A DNA stretch of 64,000 nt from VRUE01 sp963728835 (GTDB taxonomy: Bacteria; Actinomycetota; Thermoleophilia; Solirubrobacterales; 70-9): the NCBI GenBank assembly GCA_963728835.1, contig CAVSKZ010000002.1:1410180-1474179 (forward strand), in the 5' to 3' direction. The position numbers and the translations under genes were made by a program. The notes beneath the pieces were generated by a model, which did not search any database, was not told the origin of the DNA, and was given only the letters and a program-made list of their open reading frames with translations. This document shows, one piece after another, positions 56,909 to 64,000 of this stretch. Within the stretch, counting starts at the first letter, position 1. Every line of letters starts with the position of its first letter.

Positions 56909-57396
56909 GCGCGTTGTTCCGTCTCTGCAAGGCGATCACCGAAGCCTCCCACCAAGGGCGCCCAAAGGGCCTCAGCCCCAATGCCTGCGGCCGACTGCGA
57001 TCAGCGATCAAGCGAGCCGAGGAGGGCGACAGCAGCGACCTAGAGCGCCAAGCACCGCAAATGCTGGTCGACATCGGCAACTACTGGCAACGCCGATTCT
57101 GGGAGTGGAAGATCGAGGATCAGGACTTCGAGCTCCGGGCAGCGCGCCTCGCTGTTCGCTACACGCCCGATGAGCTGCGGGCGAAGATCGCAGGGGTCCG
57201 AGGCGAGGCGTCTTCGAACTCCACACAGCACCTAGCCGGCTTGGATCAAATGGGGGCCGGTACGCGACCTACAGCAAGTGCTGTGGCCGGAGAGGCAGCG
57301 GCAGGGACCTTCAAGGCCCTGCGCCCCTACGAGCGGGCGTTGGAGATAGTCGAGGAAGAGGAACACCGTGCAGCCCAGAAGCGAGGTGAGGGGTGA
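56905..57396 (+). CDS. helical hypothetical protein
   Basis: 163 residues from GTG 56905 (GTGA). RLCKAITEASHQGRPKGLSP, GRLRSAIKRAEEGDSSDLER, then YERALEIVEEEEHRAAQKRG. Contains a Trp-rich helix (NYWQRRFWEWKIEDQDFEL). Function unknown. Confidence 0.45.
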   Translation: MSALFRLCKAITEASHQGRPKGLSPNACGRLRSAIKRAEEGDSSDLERQAPQMLVDIGNYWQRRFWEWKIEDQDFELRAARLAVRYTPDELRAKIAGVRGEASSNSTQHLAGLDQMGAGTRPTASAVAGEAAAGTFKALRPYERALEIVEEEEHRAAQKRGEG

Positions 57397-57734
57397 TGGC
57401 CACCGCCAAGGAATGGCGCAAGCACCTACGGCGGTGCCGCTGGCAGTTCGGCCGCCGCCCCGCAGAAGATCTTGATGAGGCCCAGATCGAGGTTCTGGAG
57501 GGACGAGAGGAGCGGCTAGAGGCGGCACTGAAGGAGGCGCACCATGCGATCAAAGAGACAGCGAAGGCGCTGATGGTGGTCGAAGGCACGCTGAGGAAGC
57601 CCTACGACGACGACCCTCGCTGGTCCCCTTGGACTCGCTTCCTAGACCGCAACGAGCGCTCGCCTTGGACGCTGCTCGTAAAAGCTGACACGACCGCCCG
57701 CTCCGTACTACAGGACTCGGGGGGCGATCAGTGA
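57396..57734 (+). CDS. small hypothetical protein
   Basis: 112 residues from ATG 57396 (TGATG); GTG 57393 is an alternative. WRKHLRRCRWQFGRRPAED, LEAALKEAHHAIKETAKALM, then WTRFLDRNERSPWTLLVKAD. No motif. Coupled to the alarmone-hydrolase-like gene by four bases. Confidence 0.45.
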   Translation: MATAKEWRKHLRRCRWQFGRRPAEDLDEAQIEVLEGREERLEAALKEAHHAIKETAKALMVVEGTLRKPYDDDPRWSPWTRFLDRNERSPWTLLVKADTTARSVLQDSGGDQ

Positions 57735-58249
57735 ATCGCTACGAAGCTCTAAAGCACGCCGTGAAGGCCCATGCAGGTGCTGTTGACAAGTGCGGCAAGC
57801 CCTACATCCTGCATCCGATAGCGGTGGCGGAGGCCCTCGAGTCGGTCGAGTGGGTCTTCAGTCTCGGCTTGGAGGAAGCTGTGGTCGTCGCCCATGTTCA
57901 CGATGTCTGGGAGGACACCGACTACCTGCACCTCGACACCGGTTTGACCAGTCGCCAGTTCCGCGCGCTTGGCCTGCTGACCCATCTGCCAAACGAGAGC
58001 TACGCCCAGTACATCGGCCGGATCTGCGACGAGCCGTACCGCGACGTTCGGGCAATCGCTGGCGCCGTCAAGCTCGCAGACCTCTGGCACAACCTCCAGC
58101 CCGAGCGAATGATGTGCCTCCCCTCGGCCGAAGCTCTCAGCCTCTCCCGCCGCTACCTGAAAGCACGAGACCGGATCTGGGAGGCGCTGGACTACGAGTG
58201 GTGGCCTGCTGAGCTGGCCCTATCCGAGGACTCAGGGGGCGGGGAGTGA
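57731..58249 (+). CDS. MESH1-like HD-domain alarmone (ppGpp) hydrolase
   Basis: 172 residues from GTG 57731. DKCGKPYILHPIAVAEAL (His28), VVVAHVHDVWEDTDY (His57-Asp58, Glu61-Asp62) and VKLADLWHNL (Asp117, Asn121) form the HD site of RelA/SpoT/MESH1 hydrolases. There is no synthetase domain. It would hydrolyse ppGpp or a related nucleotide. Phage MESH1-like genes are known; one use is to counter toxic alarmones. No partner toxin is recognised next to it. Confidence 0.75.
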   Translation: MNRYEALKHAVKAHAGAVDKCGKPYILHPIAVAEALESVEWVFSLGLEEAVVVAHVHDVWEDTDYLHLDTGLTSRQFRALGLLTHLPNESYAQYIGRICDEPYRDVRAIAGAVKLADLWHNLQPERMMCLPSAEALSLSRRYLKARDRIWEALDYEWWPAELALSEDSGGGE

Positions 58250-58584
58250 TGAACCGGCCGACCGACGACACGATCGCACTGACCGCGTTCCTACTCGGCA
58301 GAGAATGGCTGGCCGCAGATGAACTCCGCCACGGCTTGGCGAGGCTCGGCTTTGGGATGCCTTCCAGCCAGTGGATCGCCGGGCGACTCACGGCCATGTG
58401 CAAGGAGAGCGCGCCCCGGTTTGAGCGCCGCCCCATACTCGGATTCACCAATCTCCGCGAGTACCGGGTAACAGGCTGGGCGAAGACGGGCCTGCGGAAT
58501 GAGTGGCCGGGCTTCCACGGGCCATCGCGCCCACTCTCCAGCCCCAAACCCGAGGGCCTGAGACAGCAAGGGGAGGTGGGCTAG
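58249..58584 (+). CDS. winged-helix-like small protein
   Basis: 111 residues from ATG 58249 (TGATG). TIALTAFLLGREWLAADELR and PSSQWIAGRLTAMCKESAPR, RREYRVTGWAKTG-like wing. Reads like a small winged-helix DNA-binding protein. Coupled to the alarmone-hydrolase-like gene. Confidence 0.5.
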   Translation: MNRPTDDTIALTAFLLGREWLAADELRHGLARLGFGMPSSQWIAGRLTAMCKESAPRFERRPILGFTNLREYRVTGWAKTGLRNEWPGFHGPSRPLSSPKPEGLRQQGEVG

Positions 58585-58740
58585 GTGGGCCGCCTCGGCA
58601 AGCTCATCTACTACTGGGCCTTGGCCTTCAAGATCGCCTGCGACGAAACGTTCGCGCGGCCCCGCCCCCAAGACGTCTCTGAATCCCGCCGTCTCCATCG
58701 CGAGCTTTTCGAGCTAGTAGAGGAGGGGCAAGGTGGCTAG
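58585..58740 (+). CDS. 51-residue small protein
   Basis: GTG 58585, directly after the previous stop. GRLGKLIYYWALAFKIACDE, then SESRRLHRELFELVEEG. An amphipathic start with a helical end. Overlaps the next gene by eight bases. Not recognised. Confidence 0.4.
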   Translation: MGRLGKLIYYWALAFKIACDETFARPRPQDVSESRRLHRELFELVEEGQGG

Positions 58741-58996
58741 CGAGCCCTGGCAAGCGAAGCCCGAGCTCAAGGAGTCCGCCCGACATATCGTCGAGTCCTC
58801 CTGCCGCGAGCAAGGTGTGGAGGTTCAGATCACCGACCCCGTCGTCATAGGGAAGGTGGCGGCGATTTTGAGGATCGGATCAGGTCCGCCAATTGGGCGC
58901 TACCCGTCTCGGGTCAAACCGGTTGAGACCCCGGATCGCGGCGGAGATAGTGATCGAGTCGAGAACCGCAACGAGCACGGCGCGTTTGCGGCTTAG
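58733..58996 (+). CDS. small protein with tail running into the integrase remnant
   Basis: 87 residues from GTG 58733. The first ~50 residues are protein-like (PELKESARHIVESSCREQGV, TDPVVIGKVAAILR). The last ~37 residues overlap the opposite-strand integrase and look random, so the natural end was probably lost. Function unknown. Confidence 0.4.
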   Translation: MASEPWQAKPELKESARHIVESSCREQGVEVQITDPVVIGKVAAILRIGSGPPIGRYPSRVKPVETPDRGGDSDRVENRNEHGAFAA

Positions 58997-59964
58997 TGAG
59001 AGATCGGGCCAAGCCTCGCGAATGCTCGGTCCCCCTCGAACGAATTGCTCTAGGGCGCTGGCGCCAGTAGTACGGGCCAGGTCGGCCTTCGCTTTGCTAA
59101 GTCGTTCCTCGATCGGCCCACGCGCTGCCATCCACTCAGAGACGGAGATGCTTTGCTCGGCGTAGAGGGCAGCCAGCTCCCAAGTTGTCCGTTGGCTTCG
59201 TCGATCACTCGCTGATAGCCCTCATCGCTGCCGCCCCCCCGAGCCGCAAGGGCACGAAAGAGGGCAGGCCCTTCGAGTCGCTGAAGGACCATCTCCGTGA
59301 CCAGCGCCTCGAGATCCTCGGCGAGGATGGCCATCTTCCCGCAGGCAGAAGAGCCGGGTCTTCGGGCGCAGACATAGCGCCGCCGCCCGTCGGCGCGTGG
59401 TCGCGAAACCAGCGGCTCGCCACAGTTCCCGCAGACGAGCAGACCAGCAAGGAGGTAGCTGCGCGCCCGCTCGTTCTTTCGGCGCGTGGGGTCGGCCAGC
59501 AGCGTCCGGACTCGATCGCTGTCGGCGGGGCTGATGATCTGCGGCCACTCGGCCTTCGCGACGATCTCACCTTTGTGTTCCCGCCGGCCGCTGATTCGGC
59601 CGGAGCGGAGCATTCGCTTCAGGACGTTCGGGACCCATTCGCCCCCGGTGGTCGTATGGATGCCTCGCTCGTTCAGGTCGAAGCAGAGAGACCGGAGGCT
59701 CTCGCCGGCCAGGAATCGGTCCTTCAGTTCGACAATGACGACAGCCTCGGAAGCGCGGATCGTCCTGCGGTCCTGCCCGAAGCCAAAGGGGCGCGTGCCG
59801 CCGCCGCTGATCTTGCCGTCCTGCGCCATCTCGAGCGCCTTGCGCTTAATCCGCCGGCTCTTGTCGTCGGACTCCTTCACGGCGACGGCCGCCTCGGAAA
59901 TGCCATCGCTCATGTGCTGCGAAGAGTTCGGACCGGAGTGGCGGAGTGGGAGGAGCCCCGCCAC
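58880..59964 (-). pseudogene. large serine recombinase (integrase), truncated and frameshifted
   Basis: The conserved recombinase domain (KSRRIKRKALEMAQDGKISG, GTRPFGFGQDRRTIR) and the zinc-ribbon domain (CGNCGEPLVSRPRADGRRRY ... CARR) are present. The N-terminal catalytic domain with the active Ser is missing: the frame opens at GTG 59964, where the flanking DNA changes. One missing base near 59180 breaks the frame; in the other frame the coiled-coil end continues (PIEERLSKAKADLARTTGAS ... RFDPRRVAPNWRT) to 58880. It cannot work as it stands. Confidence 0.85.
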
Positions 59965-59971
59965 TCCGGTC
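59931..59971. repeat. 14-base inverted repeat at the prophage edge
   Basis: GACCGGAGTGGCGG / CCGCCACTCCGGTC with a 13-base spacer. The integrase remnant opens inside the right arm. The arms resemble the acceptor stem of tRNA-Pro (CGGAGTG ... CACTCCG), but no anticodon or T-loop is present, so it is not called as a tRNA. Candidate attachment-related site or terminator. Confidence 0.5.
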
Positions 59972-60189
59972 GATCAATGAAACCCACGGTACCCCACTTT
60001 TTCCCACTTGGCAACACATAACCCCACCGTTCCGTCCGATCGGCCCCGTTACGAAGGGCCTAAAGCGGGGATTTCGCTCTACGGAGCGGGTTACCGACGG
60101 TGGGAGGCGGTGGGACGGCGCCGGCGCTCACGTGCAGACCGCGCGCGGGTGCAAGCGCCGTTGCAGAGGAAGGAGCTCCAAGGACGAGG

Positions 60190-60224
60190 CTTACGTTTGC
60201 CGCCTATATGGCGGTCAACGTAAG
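60190..60224. terminator. hairpin in host DNA downstream of tadC
   Basis: CTTACGTT-T-GCCGCC loops back through TATAT to GGCGG-TC-AACGTAAG: 8-base outer and 5-base inner stems. It lies about 55 bases after the tadC stop, in a 59972-60279 stretch with no gene I can support. It may end the tad transcript; it has no T run. Confidence 0.5.
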
Positions 60225-60279
60225 GAGCATCGTCCAAGCGGCGGTTGCGGGTCCGGCCCTCATGGCTGTCGTAAACGGC

Positions 60280-61164
60280 TCAGACCGGCAGCACCGACCC
60301 GCCCCCGCCCCCGCCAACGAGCGCGGCAAGCAGGGCGGCCGCCACCAGCAACAGCACCGACGGCACCAGCAGGAGGGCCACTACGAGCTGGATCTTGGGC
60401 CCAGCCCGCGCGGCCTCCTCGCGGGCGCTGCGCGCGACGGCGTAGCGCGCGTCGCGTGCCTGGGCGGCCAGAGTTCCGGCGAGCGGGGCGCCATGGCGCC
60501 GGGCGCGGTCGAGGGCGGCCACCAGCGCACGCACCTCCACGAGCGGGGCGCGCTCGGCCATGCCCCGCAGCGCCCGGTCCAGTGGCACACCGAGTGTCAC
60601 CTCACGCGCGGCCGTGCGCCACTCGGCCGCCAGCGGGCCGCGGGTACGCGCCCCGACCTCGCCCAGCGCTGCCGGCAGCGAGCGGCCGGCCTCGACGCTG
60701 AGACGCAGCAGGTCGAGCAGTGCGGGCAGCTCGCGCCGGACTCGCCGGGAGCGCTCGCCCGCTCGACGCAGCAGCCAGAGATCGGGGGCGAGGAAGCCGC
60801 CCACCGGCGCCAGAGCCAGCAGCAGGATTCCCAGCCTCCCGGGCGCCGCGGTGAGGAGCAGCACGCCGGCCAGCCCACCCACCACGGCCGCGGCCGTCTT
60901 CGCCGCCATGAGTTCGCGCGGGCCGAGCCCTCCCGGTCGCCCCGCGGCGGCGATTCTCGCCTCGAGATCGCGCGGCGCCCCGGCGCCCGCGGCCCGAAGC
61001 CGCTCGCCGGCACGAACCAGCACGCGCAGGAGCCGCGGTCCGCCCGCCGCGACTGGGCCCGGCGGGTCACCGCGGCGGCGGGCGGGCAACGGTCCGACTA
61101 CCAGCCCACAGCCGGCCACGGCCAGAGCGGCGCAGAGGAAAGCGAACAGCGCGGCAGCGCTCAC
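60280..61164 (-). CDS. tadC: TadC-like type II/IV secretion inner-membrane protein
   Basis: Start at GTG 61164 (GTGA overlap with tadB). 294 residues, GspF-like domain: LPALLDLLRLSVEAGRSLPA, LVEVRALVAALDRARRHGAP. Membrane segments lie at both ends (AALFAFLCAALAVAGCGLVV; IQLVVALLLVPSVLLLVAAA). With TadB it forms the platform for TadA-driven pilus assembly. First host gene after the prophage. Confidence 0.8.
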   Translation of the reverse strand: MSAAALFAFLCAALAVAGCGLVVGPLPARRRGDPPGPVAAGGPRLLRVLVRAGERLRAAGAGAPRDLEARIAAAGRPGGLGPRELMAAKTAAAVVGGLAGVLLLTAAPGRLGILLLALAPVGGFLAPDLWLLRRAGERSRRVRRELPALLDLLRLSVEAGRSLPAALGEVGARTRGPLAAEWRTAAREVTLGVPLDRALRGMAERAPLVEVRALVAALDRARRHGAPLAGTLAAQARDARYAVARSAREEAARAGPKIQLVVALLLVPSVLLLVAAALLAALVGGGGGGSVLPV

Positions 61165-62018
61165 CAGCGCACCCGGCCGAGCCGCCGTATCGCCACCGCT
61201 GCCACCGCTTGCAGCACGATGGCGATCCCCACGAGCCAAGCGGTGAGAAAGGAACCGAGCAGCCCGGCCGTCCAGCCGGGGCTGGCCAGCTCCGCGAGCA
61301 GCGCCCCGCCCAGGGGCAGCAACACCACGAGCAGGCCGGTGAAGCGCGCCTGAGCGGTTGCCGCCCGCAGCTCGCCTTCGAGGCGCGATCCCTCCTCCAT
61401 GGCCCTGGCCGCCTCCCGCAGCAGCCTCCCGAGATCGCCGCCGGCGCTGCGCTGAAGCAGGCAGGCCGCCACCACGGTGTCCAGGCGCGGGGAGCGCACG
61501 CGCAGGCCCATGGCCTCCAGCGCATCATCGGTGGGCGCGCCGGCCTCGAGCTCGGCGACCGTGCGTCCCAGCTCGTGGCCCGCCGCGCCGGAGACCGAGC
61601 GCCTCGCCTCGGAGAGCGCGCCGCGTAGCGAATGTCCGCCGGCGAGCGCGTCCGCGAGCGCGAGCGCCAGCCCGGGCACCTCGGCATCCACCGTCCTGCG
61701 GTAGCGCTGCCGCCGGGCTCTCAGCACGCGCGCCACCGCCCAGGGGCCACCCGCGGCGAGAGCCAGGCCGACCGGCGGCCCGGCGAGCAGGGCGCCGAGA
61801 CCGAAGGCGGCCCCCGACCCCGCGAGCAGCAGCCGCCGGCGTTCGACGGCGCCCGGGTCACGTCCCTCTCTCCCGAGCGTGACCACCGAGTCGACCAGAC
61901 GCGCGAGCGCGCGAGCGACACCCGTGCCGCGGGCCACAGCACCCGCCCCGAGCAGGTCTCGCACCGCCAGCGCCGCGGCCACGCCGGCCGTGAGGGCGAG
62001 CGCAACGGGCGCGCTCAC
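61161..62018 (-). CDS. tadB: TadB-like type II/IV secretion inner-membrane protein
   Basis: Start at GTG 62018 (GTGA overlap with tadA), not the far longer open frame upstream, which is a GC-rich shadow. 285 residues, with the GspF-like domain (GLALALADALAGGHSLRGAL; LDTVVAACLLQRSAGGDLGR; FTGLLVVLLPLGGALLAELA). Second gene of the tadA-B-C operon. Confidence 0.8.
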   Translation of the reverse strand: MSAPVALALTAGVAAALAVRDLLGAGAVARGTGVARALARLVDSVVTLGREGRDPGAVERRRLLLAGSGAAFGLGALLAGPPVGLALAAGGPWAVARVLRARRQRYRRTVDAEVPGLALALADALAGGHSLRGALSEARRSVSGAAGHELGRTVAELEAGAPTDDALEAMGLRVRSPRLDTVVAACLLQRSAGGDLGRLLREAARAMEEGSRLEGELRAATAQARFTGLLVVLLPLGGALLAELASPGWTAGLLGSFLTAWLVGIAIVLQAVAAVAIRRLGRVRW

Positions 62019-63196
62019 GGAGGGCCCTCGCGGCGCAGCCCGGCGACTCTGCGGGCCAGCCGCCCGTCCGACGGTGGTCGCAGCGAGCCCCCCGCGCGGT
62101 AGAGCTCGCGCACGCCGGCCGTACCGGCCACGCGCACCACCTCGGCCACCAGCTCCACCGCTCGGGAGCCATCGGGCAGTCGAGCCTGGTGCACCACCAG
62201 GTCGAGCGCGCTCGCGGCCTGCTCGCGCACGGCCGCGTGGGGCAATCCGACTCCCGCCATCAGCGCGAGCGTCTCCACCCGGCGCAGAGCGTCCTCCGGG
62301 GAGTTCGCGTGGACTGTCGTCAGCGAGCCGTCGTGGCCTGTGTTCAGAGCCTGCAGCATGTCGAGCGCCTCGGGACCACGCACCTCCCCCACCACGATCC
62401 GGTCGGGCCGCATGCGCAGCGCGTTGCGCACGAGCTGGCGGATCGTCACCTCGCCGCGCCCCTCGAGGTTGGCGGGGCGCGCTTCCAGACGCACCACGTG
62501 GCGCTGGCGCAGCCGCAGCTCCGCGGCGTCCTCGATCGTCACGATTCGCTCCTCGCCGGGGATCGCGCCCGAGAGGGCGTTGAGCGTGGTCGTCTTGCCC
62601 GAGCCGGTGCCGCCACTGACCAGCACCGACGCCCGGGCCGCCACCGCCACCGCCAGGAACTCCGCGACCTCTGCGGGCAGCGTCCCGCCCGTGACCAGGT
62701 CGCGAAGGGAGAATCCCTCGCGCCGGAAGCGCCGGATCGTCAGGCAGGGCCCGGACAGAGACAGCGGCGGGATCACCACGTTCACGCGCGAGCCGTCCGC
62801 CAGGCGCGCGTCGCACAGCGGCGACGCCTCGTCCACCCTGCGTCCCAGCGGCGCCAGCACCCGCTCGATGGCGTGCAGCAGCTCCGCCTCGCCGGCGAAC
62901 TCGACGGCCGCCCGCTCGATGCGCCCGCGCCGCTCCACGTAGACCGAGCCGGGACCATTGACCATCACCTCGTCCACCGACGCGTCGGCGAGCAGCGGCT
63001 CCAGCGGCCCGAGACCGGTGGCCAGCAACACCACCCGCGCGGCCAGCTCCTCGCGGTCGGCTTGCGGAAGCGGCGCCGCCTCGGCCTCGACGAGCGAGCG
63101 CACCTCGGCCTCGAGCGAGCCGCCGGCCTGGCCGTCGCGCGCGCGCTCCACCAGCCGCCCGCGCAGGGCCACCGCCAGCTCGTCCAAAGGCTCCAT
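62015..63196 (-). CDS. tadA: TadA/CpaF secretion ATPase
   Basis: Start chosen at ATG 63196 (MEPLDELAVALRGR), because upstream in-frame codons overlap the divergent gene. 393 residues. Walker A SVLVSGGTGSGKTTTLNALS, Asp box ERIVTIEDAAELRL, Walker B RPDRIVVGEVRGPEALDML, His box HDGSLTTVHANSPEDAL. The hexameric ATPase drives pilus or secretion machinery. It is the first of three overlapping genes read leftward. Confidence 0.88.
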   Translation of the reverse strand: MEPLDELAVALRGRLVERARDGQAGGSLEAEVRSLVEAEAAPLPQADREELAARVVLLATGLGPLEPLLADASVDEVMVNGPGSVYVERRGRIERAAVEFAGEAELLHAIERVLAPLGRRVDEASPLCDARLADGSRVNVVIPPLSLSGPCLTIRRFRREGFSLRDLVTGGTLPAEVAEFLAVAVAARASVLVSGGTGSGKTTTLNALSGAIPGEERIVTIEDAAELRLRQRHVVRLEARPANLEGRGEVTIRQLVRNALRMRPDRIVVGEVRGPEALDMLQALNTGHDGSLTTVHANSPEDALRRVETLALMAGVGLPHAAVREQAASALDLVVHQARLPDGSRAVELVAEVVRVAGTAGVRELYRAGGSLRPPSDGRLARRVAGLRREGPP

Positions 63197-63233
63197 CGAG
63201 AGGGGAAGGAAACGGAGCGGTAGCCTCGCCCCC

Positions 63234-63653
63234 ATGGAAGGCGCCCTCCCCCTCACCGGCGGCTGCATGTGCGGCGCCGTGCGCTACGCGGTCGACGCTC
63301 CGCTGGAGCTGTCCGGTTACTGCCATTGCACCCGCTGCCAGCGGCGCACGGGCGGCGCGTACGCCGTCAGCGCCAAGGTGCAGCCCGGCTCCTTTCGCAT
63401 CGCCCGAGGTGGCGAGCGGGTGCAGATGTTCGCTCCCGAGGAGGGCTTCGAGAAGGCGTTCTGTGGCGAGTGCGGCTCGGCGCTGTTCAGCCGCAACCCG
63501 GCCGATCACGATCACATCAGCGTGCGCATGGGGACCTTCGACACCGATCCGGGCATTCGCCCCTCCTACCGCCAGTTCGTCTCCTACGCGGCCCCCTGGG
63601 AGCCGCTACCCGACGACGGTCTGACGCGTTTCCCCGAGCGCCGCCCAGGTTGA
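63234..63653 (+). CDS. GFA (glutathione-dependent formaldehyde-activating)-like enzyme
   Basis: 139 residues from ATG 63234. The zinc sites are GGCMCGAVRYAVD (Cys), GYCHCTRCQRRTGGAYAV and FCGECGSALFSR, the CENP-V/GFA layout. The true substrate in actinobacteria lacking glutathione is unknown. It is divergent from tadA and 37 bases away, so the two share a promoter region. Confidence 0.8.
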   Translation: MEGALPLTGGCMCGAVRYAVDAPLELSGYCHCTRCQRRTGGAYAVSAKVQPGSFRIARGGERVQMFAPEEGFEKAFCGECGSALFSRNPADHDHISVRMGTFDTDPGIRPSYRQFVSYAAPWEPLPDDGLTRFPERRPG

Positions 63654-64000
63654 TGGACCTCACGCTGCTCAACCTGAACGAGCCGTTGGAGGTCAGAACC
63701 TTCGAGAAGGGCCGCTTCGAGGTGTACGAGGTAGGCCCCATGACAATCGGCCGCGCCACCTACGAGCCGGGCTGGGTGTGGTCGAAGCACGTGGGCGCGG
63801 ACAGCGGCGCTTCGCTGTGCGAGGTCGAGCACGTCGGGCTGGTCGTGAGCGGGCAGGCTGCAGTGAAGATGGGCGACGGCACCGAGCGGGTGATGAAGGA
63901 AGGCGACTTCTTTCACGTGCCGCCCGGCCACGACAGCTGGGTGGTCGGCGACGAGCCCTACGTGTCGCTTCACTTCACGGGTGGTGAGCGCTACGCGTTG
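63653..64000 (+). CDS. cupin-domain protein, cut off by the window end
   Basis: At least 116 residues from ATG 63653 (TGATG coupling); no stop before 64000. ATYEPGWVWSKHVG, VEHVGLVVSGQAAVKMGDG, EGDFFHVPPGHDSWVVG give the two cupin motifs. A small metal-binding beta-barrel protein, function unknown; probably expressed with the GFA gene. Confidence 0.75.
   Translation, partial: MDLTLLNLNEPLEVRTFEKGRFEVYEVGPMTIGRATYEPGWVWSKHVGADSGASLCEVEHVGLVVSGQAAVKMGDGTERVMKEGDFFHVPPGHDSWVVGDEPYVSLHFTGGERYAL

Noticed and set aside
59931..59971. A possible tRNA-Pro at the prophage edge
   Set aside because: The inverted repeat arms resemble the acceptor stem, but there is no D-arm, anticodon or T-loop between them.
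60100..61353. A 417-codon plus-strand open frame
   Set aside because: It runs antisense to tadC and tadB and has no domain; composition is Arg/Gly/Gln-rich shadow.
61161..63515. A 784-codon minus-strand open frame
   Set aside because: Only its last 285 codons (tadB) are real. The rest overlaps tadA in another frame and is Gly/Ala/Arg nonsense, as expected of very GC-rich DNA.
1..64000. CRISPR arrays, tRNA or rRNA genes, reverse transcriptase of a diversity-generating element
   Set aside because: I looked for repeat-spacer arrays, T-loop consensus sequences and reverse transcriptase motifs and found none; the repeats present are protein-coding or short operators.

Overview
The window is the right-hand part of a temperate contractile-tailed (myovirus-type) prophage, about 60 kb of it, followed by about 4 kb of host chromosome. 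The host is most likely a high-GC actinobacterium of the Thermoleophilia/Solirubrobacterales kind. Three things suggest this: very GC-rich flanking DNA with a compact tadA-tadB-tadC pilus-type operon; a mIHF-like protein; and a tail protein with a bacterial-surface module of the 'GTVNPKG...YWFEYG' type that is common in that group. This placement is inference from sequence flavour, not from a marker gene. The left end of the prophage lies outside the window.

Layout. 1-3.5 kb: a rightward run of very small overlapping genes (zinc ribbons, two HNH nucleases, a broken P-loop kinase). 3.7-10.9 kb: packaging and head genes (small and large terminase, HK97-type portal, prohead protease, major capsid protein). 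10.9-13.9 kb: head-tail joining genes. 13.9-26.5 kb: contractile tail and baseplate (sheath, tube, two chaperone frames joined by a -1 slippery site, tape measure, LysM protein, hub with a peptidase-like end, spike-like protein, gp25, baseplate J, tail protein I, fibre). 26.6-27.8 kb: a leftward cargo operon with two secreted Cys-rich paralogues. 27.9-30.2 kb: lysis (membrane proteins, M15 endolysin, second lysozyme-like enzyme, holin). 30.2-32.9 kb: further virion proteins, including a fibre with a 14-residue repeat, and RusA. 32.9-38.4 kb: the likely lysogeny and switch region, with genes on both strands, HTH regulators, palindromic operators and a near-consensus promoter. 38.4-58.9 kb: the rightward early region, dominated by small translationally coupled genes, with ERF recombinase, DUF5131, DUF1376, mIHF-like, HNH, a C5 methylase, two adenine-methylase-type genes and a MESH1-like alarmone hydrolase. 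58.9-59.96 kb: a truncated large serine recombinase at the prophage edge. 60-64 kb: host tadC, tadB, tadA (leftward), a GFA-family enzyme and a cupin (rightward).

The early genes supply homologous recombination (ERF, RusA), DNA modification and regulation. No DNA polymerase, helicase or primase was recognised, so replication probably leans on the host. The late genes give a complete contractile virion and lysis cassette. Several genes are broken by single-base indels: kinase, capsid (three times), hub, MT-A70 methylase and integrase. The MT-A70 gene is also split by an IS1595-family element that carries three passenger genes. Either the prophage is decaying or the assembly carries small indels; the sequence alone does not decide. 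No tRNA, rRNA or CRISPR array was found.
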